Position numbers and translations under genes: made by a program | Assembly: GCA_048262455.1 (NCBI GenBank) | Contig: JBLXFD010000007.1 | Span: forward strand, 92,067 to 156,066 | Length of the DNA stretch: 64,000 bases | Reading direction: 5' to 3' | DNA from: Psychromarinibacter sp048262455 | Lineage (GTDB): Bacteria; Pseudomonadota; Alphaproteobacteria; Rhodobacterales; Rhodobacteraceae | The notes under the pieces: model-generated | Databases searched by the model: none | What the model saw: the letters and a program-made list of their open reading frames with translations, nothing else | What the model was told of the DNA's origin: nothing | Part shown: positions 60,770 through 64,000 of the stretch, piece after piece | How positions within the stretch are numbered: the first letter of the stretch is position 1 | Layout of the letters: every line of letters begins with the position of its first letter

Positions 60770-60784
60770 GTTCATGATATGTTC
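60770..60784 (-). promoter_or_regulatory. LexA/SOS box of the radical SAM-udgX operon
   Basis: GTTC-ATGATAT-GTTC on the forward strand (GAAC-N7-GAAC reading toward the gene) is a perfect alphaproteobacterial LexA box, ending 4 nt before the start codon at 60766. Confidence 0.88.
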
Positions 60785-60834
60785 ACGCCTGCGCCCCGAC
60801 AATGGCCGGGGCGATCACGTTTCAGGCAGCTTCC

Positions 60835-61764
60835 CTAGCGGCAGTAGGACCCGCCGCGGTGGTTGGCGGTATCGAGGTGGAAATGATCCTGGTGCGCGCG
60901 GTCCGAATTGGGGCCCAGCACCGTGCCGAAACGGCCGCAGGCGGCGGCGTGGATCTTCTTCAGGATCGGGCCCTGGTACTTGTCGCGCCAGCCGGCCAGC
61001 ACCGTGATCACCTGCCCGCTGCGCAGCACGAAGCCGGAGATGTCGATCGCCTTGCCGCGCCCGTGCTCCGAGATCTTGGCGCCCGGCACGTTGTTGCGCG
61101 TGCGGCAGGAGTAGCCCGCCGCCACCTTCAGCGCCGCCAGCCCGCCGCCGGTGTCGCCGATCACCGGCTTGACCACGCCGCTGACCCAGCCGCGCAGGGC
61201 GTTGGCGGTGCTGCAGCTCATCGCGGCCGGGGTGGTCAGCAGCACGCCGTCCACGGCCGAAACCCGCACGCCGTTCTCAAGACCGCAACCACGCAGCTTT
61301 CCGGGGATCGTCCCGATAGGGACGCCGCGGATCGCCGGGTCGCCGCAGACAGAGCCTTTCTCGGGGTACTTCGCCGGCTTGTCGGGCGCGCGGAAGATCG
61401 CGGCCAGCAGCCCGCGCGGCCGCTCGGGCGGCGGCGGGGTGGCGATGACGCCGGCGCGGGCCACCACCACGCGCTCCGGTTCGGGCTGCGGCGCCTCGCG
61501 GAACACCACCTTGGGACGCGGCACCGGCAGGGGCGAGATCGCCAGCCCGTTTGCCAGCGCGGTGGCGCGCGGTTTCCCGCTGATGACCGGCGTTTCGGCT
61601 GTCTCGGGCGCCGGTTGCCCCTGCGGCACCGGCGCTGGCGCGGCGGCGGGCAGGTCGGAGCCGGGCCGCGGCTCCGGCAGCAGCGAGGCGGTGGGCGCAT
61701 TCGCATGGGCGGCGGTGACGGAAACCGCGAAAACAGCGGCGGCGCAAAGGCTTGGCAGGTTCAT
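60835..61764 (-). CDS. Extensin-like C-terminal domain protein
   Basis: A 309-aa exported protein: signal peptide (residues 1-22), Pro/Ala-rich linker to about 130, then an extensin-like domain with VCGDPAIRGVPIG, GCGLENGVRVSAVDG, MSCSTANALRGWV and SEHGRGKAIDISGF, HQDHFHLD at the end. Motif HG-x-GKAID plus DHFHLD resembles the zinc site of VanY/DacA-like LAS peptidases, so a peptidoglycan role is likely. Its ATG overlaps the tyrC stop. Confidence 0.9.
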   Translation of the reverse strand: MNLPSLCAAAVFAVSVTAAHANAPTASLLPEPRPGSDLPAAAPAPVPQGQPAPETAETPVISGKPRATALANGLAISPLPVPRPKVVFREAPQPEPERVVVARAGVIATPPPPERPRGLLAAIFRAPDKPAKYPEKGSVCGDPAIRGVPIGTIPGKLRGCGLENGVRVSAVDGVLLTTPAAMSCSTANALRGWVSGVVKPVIGDTGGGLAALKVAAGYSCRTRNNVPGAKISEHGRGKAIDISGFVLRSGQVITVLAGWRDKYQGPILKKIHAAACGRFGTVLGPNSDRAHQDHFHLDTANHRGGSYCR

Positions 61765-62681
61765 TCTTTGGCTGTCCCTCTACCGAAATCGGGGGCTTCT
61801 GTGTCCTGCCCGGCCTCGATGATTCCGCGCCTTATGGCCCGGGTACGGGTAAAATAATCGAAAAGCTGGTCTCCGTCACCGGTCCGGATCGCGCGCTGCA
61901 GGGCGAAGAGCTCCTCGGTGAACCGGCCGAGGATTTCCAGCGTCGCCTCCTTGTTGGTCAGGAAGACGTCGCGCCACATGGTGGGGTCCGAGGCGGCGAT
62001 GCGGGTGAAGTCGCGAAAGCCCGCGGCGGAGTACTTGATGACCTCGCTGTCGGTGACGCGGCGCAGGTCGTCGGCCACGCCCACCATCGTGTAGGCGATC
62101 AGGTGCGGCGTGTGGCTGGTGACGGCCAGCACCAGGTCGTGGTGGTCCGCGTCCATCTCCTCGACATGGGCGCCCATGCCCTCCCACAGCAGCCGCAGCT
62201 GCGCGACCGAGGCCCTGTCGGACCCCTCGCCGGTGATCAGCAGGCACCAGCGGTTGCGGAACAGCGTGGCGAAGCCGGAGCGGGGGCCGGAATGCTCGGT
62301 GCCCGCCAGCGGGTGGCCGGGGACGAAGTGCACGCTGTCCGGCAGGTGCGGGGCGACCGCGTCCACCACGTGGCGCTTGACAGAGCCGACGTCGGTGACG
62401 GTGGCGCCGGGCTTTAGGTGCGGCGCGATCTCGGCGGCCAGCGCGGCCATGGCGCCGACGGGAACCGCCAGCACCACGAGGTCGGCGTCCTGCACCGCCT
62501 CGGCGGCGGTTTCGGTGACCCGGTCGCACAGCCCCAGTTCGACGGCCACGCCGCGGGTCTCGGCCGAGCGGGCGGTGCCCACCACCTCGCCCGCCAGCCC
62601 GTGCCGGCGCATCGCCAGACCCATGGACCCGGCGATCAGCCCCAGCCCGATCAGGGCGACGCGCTGGTAGACCTGGCTCAT
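61761..62681 (-). CDS. tyrC: Prephenate/arogenate dehydrogenase
   Basis: A 306-aa TyrA-family dehydrogenase: NAD motif GLGLIAGSMGLAMRRHG near residue 11, VPVGAMAAL, TDVGSVKRHVV near 98, and the catalytic region HPLAGTEHSGPRSG near 125. It converts prephenate or arogenate toward tyrosine. ATGA overlaps with hisC upstream and extensin downstream; with hisC it forms an aromatic amino acid pair (HisC-like enzymes can transaminate prephenate or tyrosine precursors). Confidence 0.94.
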   Translation of the reverse strand: MSQVYQRVALIGLGLIAGSMGLAMRRHGLAGEVVGTARSAETRGVAVELGLCDRVTETAAEAVQDADLVVLAVPVGAMAALAAEIAPHLKPGATVTDVGSVKRHVVDAVAPHLPDSVHFVPGHPLAGTEHSGPRSGFATLFRNRWCLLITGEGSDRASVAQLRLLWEGMGAHVEEMDADHHDLVLAVTSHTPHLIAYTMVGVADDLRRVTDSEVIKYSAAGFRDFTRIAASDPTMWRDVFLTNKEATLEILGRFTEELFALQRAIRTGDGDQLFDYFTRTRAIRRGIIEAGQDTEAPDFGRGTAKE

Positions 62682-63778
62682 GCCCCGGCCTCCCGCGCCT
62701 GCGCGCCCTTGAAGATCCCCACCGCGTGGGCAACCCGGCGGCACGAGGCCTCGTCCCCCACGGTGATCCGCAGGCAGTGCGGCAGCTTGTAGCCGGCCAC
62801 CTGCCGCACGATGATCCCCGCCTCCTTCAGCCAGGCGTCGCAGGCCTGCGCCTCCTCGGTGTCGGCAAAGCGGGCGAGGATGAAGTTGGCGCAGGAGGTG
62901 TCCGAGGGCACCCCGTGCCCCGCCAGCGCCTCGGCCAGCCAGGCGCGCATGCGCTTGTTCTCGTCCAGGCACTTGCGCACGAAGTCCCGGTCCTTCACCG
63001 CGGCCTCGGCGGCGGCCAGTTGCGCGTTCGACAGGTTGAAGGGCCCGCGGATGCGGTTCAGCACGTCGACGATCTCGCGCGGGCCATAGCCCCAGCCGAT
63101 CCGCAGCCCGCCCAGGCCGTAGAGCTTGGAGAAGGTGCGCGTCATGAAGACGTTGCCCCGCCCCTCGATCAGCCCGGCGCCGCCGTCGTAGCCCTCGACG
63201 AACTCGGCATAGGCGCCGTCCAGCACCAGCAGCGCGCCCTCCGGCAGCCCGTCGGCCAGCCGCGCCAGGTCATTGCCGCCGATCATCGTGCCGGTGGGGT
63301 TGTTGGGATTGGCGATGAAGACCAGCCGCGTGCGGTCGGTGCAGACCGCCAGCAGGGCGTCCACGTCCGTCACCCGCTCGCGCTCCGGCGCCTCGACGGG
63401 GGTGGCCCCGGCGGCCAGCGCCGAGATGCGATACATGGCAAAGCCGTGCTCGGTATGCAGCACCTCGTCGCCGGGGCCGGCGTAGGCCTGGCAGAGGAAG
63501 TGGATGATCTCGTCCGAGCCGACGCCGCAGATGATGCGGTCGGGGTCCAGCCCGTGCACCTCGCCGATGGCGCGGCGCAGGCCGGCGTGGTCGGTGTTGG
63601 GATAGCGGTGAAGGCTGTGGGCGGCGCGGCGGTAGGCCTCGACCGCGGCGGGGCTGGCGCCGAAGGGGTTCTCGTTGGAGGACAGCTTGACCACCTCTTC
63701 GCGCCCCTCGATCGCCGAGGCGCCGCCCTGGTAGAGCGCTATGTCCAGGATGCCGGGCTGCGGCGCGATGCCAGTCAT
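62678..63778 (-). CDS. hisC: Histidinol-phosphate aminotransferase (HisC family)
   Basis: A 366-aa class I/II PLP aminotransferase: KLSSNENPFGASPAAVEAY near residue 27, CGVGSDEIIHFLC near 80, FIANPNNPTGTMIG near 150, and the PLP Lys in TRTFSKLYGLGGLRIGWGYG near 215. It makes histidinol phosphate in histidine synthesis and, in this tyrC context, may also transaminate aromatic acids. Starts MTGIAPQPGILDI with a GGAGATTGGCCC site upstream. Confidence 0.94.
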   Translation of the reverse strand: MTGIAPQPGILDIALYQGGASAIEGREEVVKLSSNENPFGASPAAVEAYRRAAHSLHRYPNTDHAGLRRAIGEVHGLDPDRIICGVGSDEIIHFLCQAYAGPGDEVLHTEHGFAMYRISALAAGATPVEAPERERVTDVDALLAVCTDRTRLVFIANPNNPTGTMIGGNDLARLADGLPEGALLVLDGAYAEFVEGYDGGAGLIEGRGNVFMTRTFSKLYGLGGLRIGWGYGPREIVDVLNRIRGPFNLSNAQLAAAEAAVKDRDFVRKCLDENKRMRAWLAEALAGHGVPSDTSCANFILARFADTEEAQACDAWLKEAGIIVRQVAGYKLPHCLRITVGDEASCRRVAHAVGIFKGAQAREAGA

Positions 63779-63881
63779 GGGCCAATCTCCTTGTCCGCGC
63801 CGTCTTAACGGGGGGCGTGCGGGTGATCCAGCAGGAAAGACAGGGGGATGGGACGTGGGGGTTGGCTTGGGTGGCGGGGGC

Positions 63882-63899
63882 GGCGGGGTGAAGCCCGCC
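63882..63899. repeat. Intergenic GC hairpin
   Basis: GGCGGG (63882-63887) pairs with CCCGCC (63894-63899), loop GTGAAG, extended as CGGCGGGGTGAAGCCCGCCC. I recall this GTAGGGCGGGCTTCACCCCG motif (reverse strand) as a common dispersed hairpin in Rhodobacteraceae. Could end the transcript of the gene to the right. Confidence 0.5.
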
Positions 63900-63924
63900 C
63901 TACGTCTTCGTTCGGGGCGCCCGC

Positions 63925-64000
63925 CTAGATCCGTGGGAAAGCCGCCTCGGCCTGGCCCGCGGGCACCGCGGCCCCCCCCAAGACCAGCACCCGTTCCTCC
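63925..64000 (-). CDS. C-terminal end of an unidentified gene
   Basis: The reverse strand reads EERVLVLGGAAVPAGQAEAA then FPRI and a TAG at 63925-63927, open to the window edge. Only 24 residues are visible; they are compatible with coding (G/C third positions) but no family is recognisable. The 146 nt between it and hisC hold a GC hairpin and the hisC promoter. Confidence 0.4.
   Translation of the reverse strand, partial: EERVLVLGGAAVPAGQAEAAFPRI

Overview
This is a very GC-rich, gene-dense stretch of an alphaproteobacterial chromosome, almost certainly from the Rhodobacteraceae (Roseobacter/Rhodobacter group). The family signatures are the ethylmalonyl-CoA pathway genes next to sdhCDAB, an Irr-type iron control box in front of mbfA, LexA boxes of the alphaproteobacterial GTTC-N7-GTTC type, class I LysRS, class III (glutathione-dependent) formaldehyde dehydrogenase, and many Rhodobacterales-typical small proteins (DUF1737, DUF2161, DUF2794, DUF1989). 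I see no tRNA, rRNA, CRISPR array, insertion sequence or prophage. Genes are mostly in short operons joined by 4-nt ATGA overlaps.

Layout. 0.5-3.1 kb: mcl2, nnrU-like, DUF1737 and mch (malyl-CoA/mesaconyl-CoA chemistry), then a metallopeptidase-like protein. 4.1-9.6 kb: succinate dehydrogenase sdhCDA and sdhB, separated by a family 61 glycosyltransferase and a sulfotransferase, with a perfect 10-10-10 inverted repeat upstream. 10-17 kb: a DUF1989 protein, an ECF sigma/anti-sigma pair, a FAD-linked oxidase, ribF, a HAD hydrolase and Mn-dependent pyrophosphatase. 18-20 kb: three genes each preceded by a GGAAC-N16/17-GGTT promoter-like element (general-stress type). 20-27 kb: housekeeping (pgeF-midA-lgt, ubiK-like, ybjN, proC, csaA, tdk). 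27-36.4 kb: a catabolic island with a P450, NicX-like ring-cleaving dioxygenase, NicD-like hydrolase, an acyl-CoA dehydrogenase homologue lacking the usual Glu, an acyl-CoA ligase and a TRAP transporter. 36-46 kb: HupE/DUF4198, ParA, cold-shock protein, several small proteins, a 108-bp tandem repeat, and an AT-richer frameshifted HNH gene next to ettA. 46-55 kb: nadD, dacB, lysS, a lysozyme-inhibitor-like protein, mbfA, a TetR regulator, an NYN-domain protein, formaldehyde dehydrogenase and cytochrome c'. 55.6-60.8 kb: a DNA-damage region with imuB and a radical-SAM/UdgX pair, both transcription units carrying perfect LexA boxes, with a duplicated structured element between imuB and DUF2794. 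60.8-64 kb: extensin-like protein, tyrC and hisC.

How the parts fit. The left end links acetyl-CoA assimilation (mesaconyl-CoA to malyl-CoA to malate) to the TCA cycle through succinate dehydrogenase. The middle island looks like a complete uptake-and-degradation unit for an unidentified, possibly N-heterocyclic or otherwise ring-containing, carboxylate. The right part holds an SOS-inducible repair module whose chemistry (radical SAM enzyme plus covalent uracil-DNA binder UdgX) is poorly understood.

The most interesting leads are the NicX/NicD/flavoprotein/ligase/TRAP cluster, the LexA-boxed radical-SAM-UdgX operon, the tandem hairpins with covarying stems and an identical 20-nt loop at 57.3-57.6 kb, the triple GGAAC promoters at 18.4-19.4 kb, and the operator-like repeat before sdhC. 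All functional calls come from recognising protein motifs and gene order by eye; no search was run.
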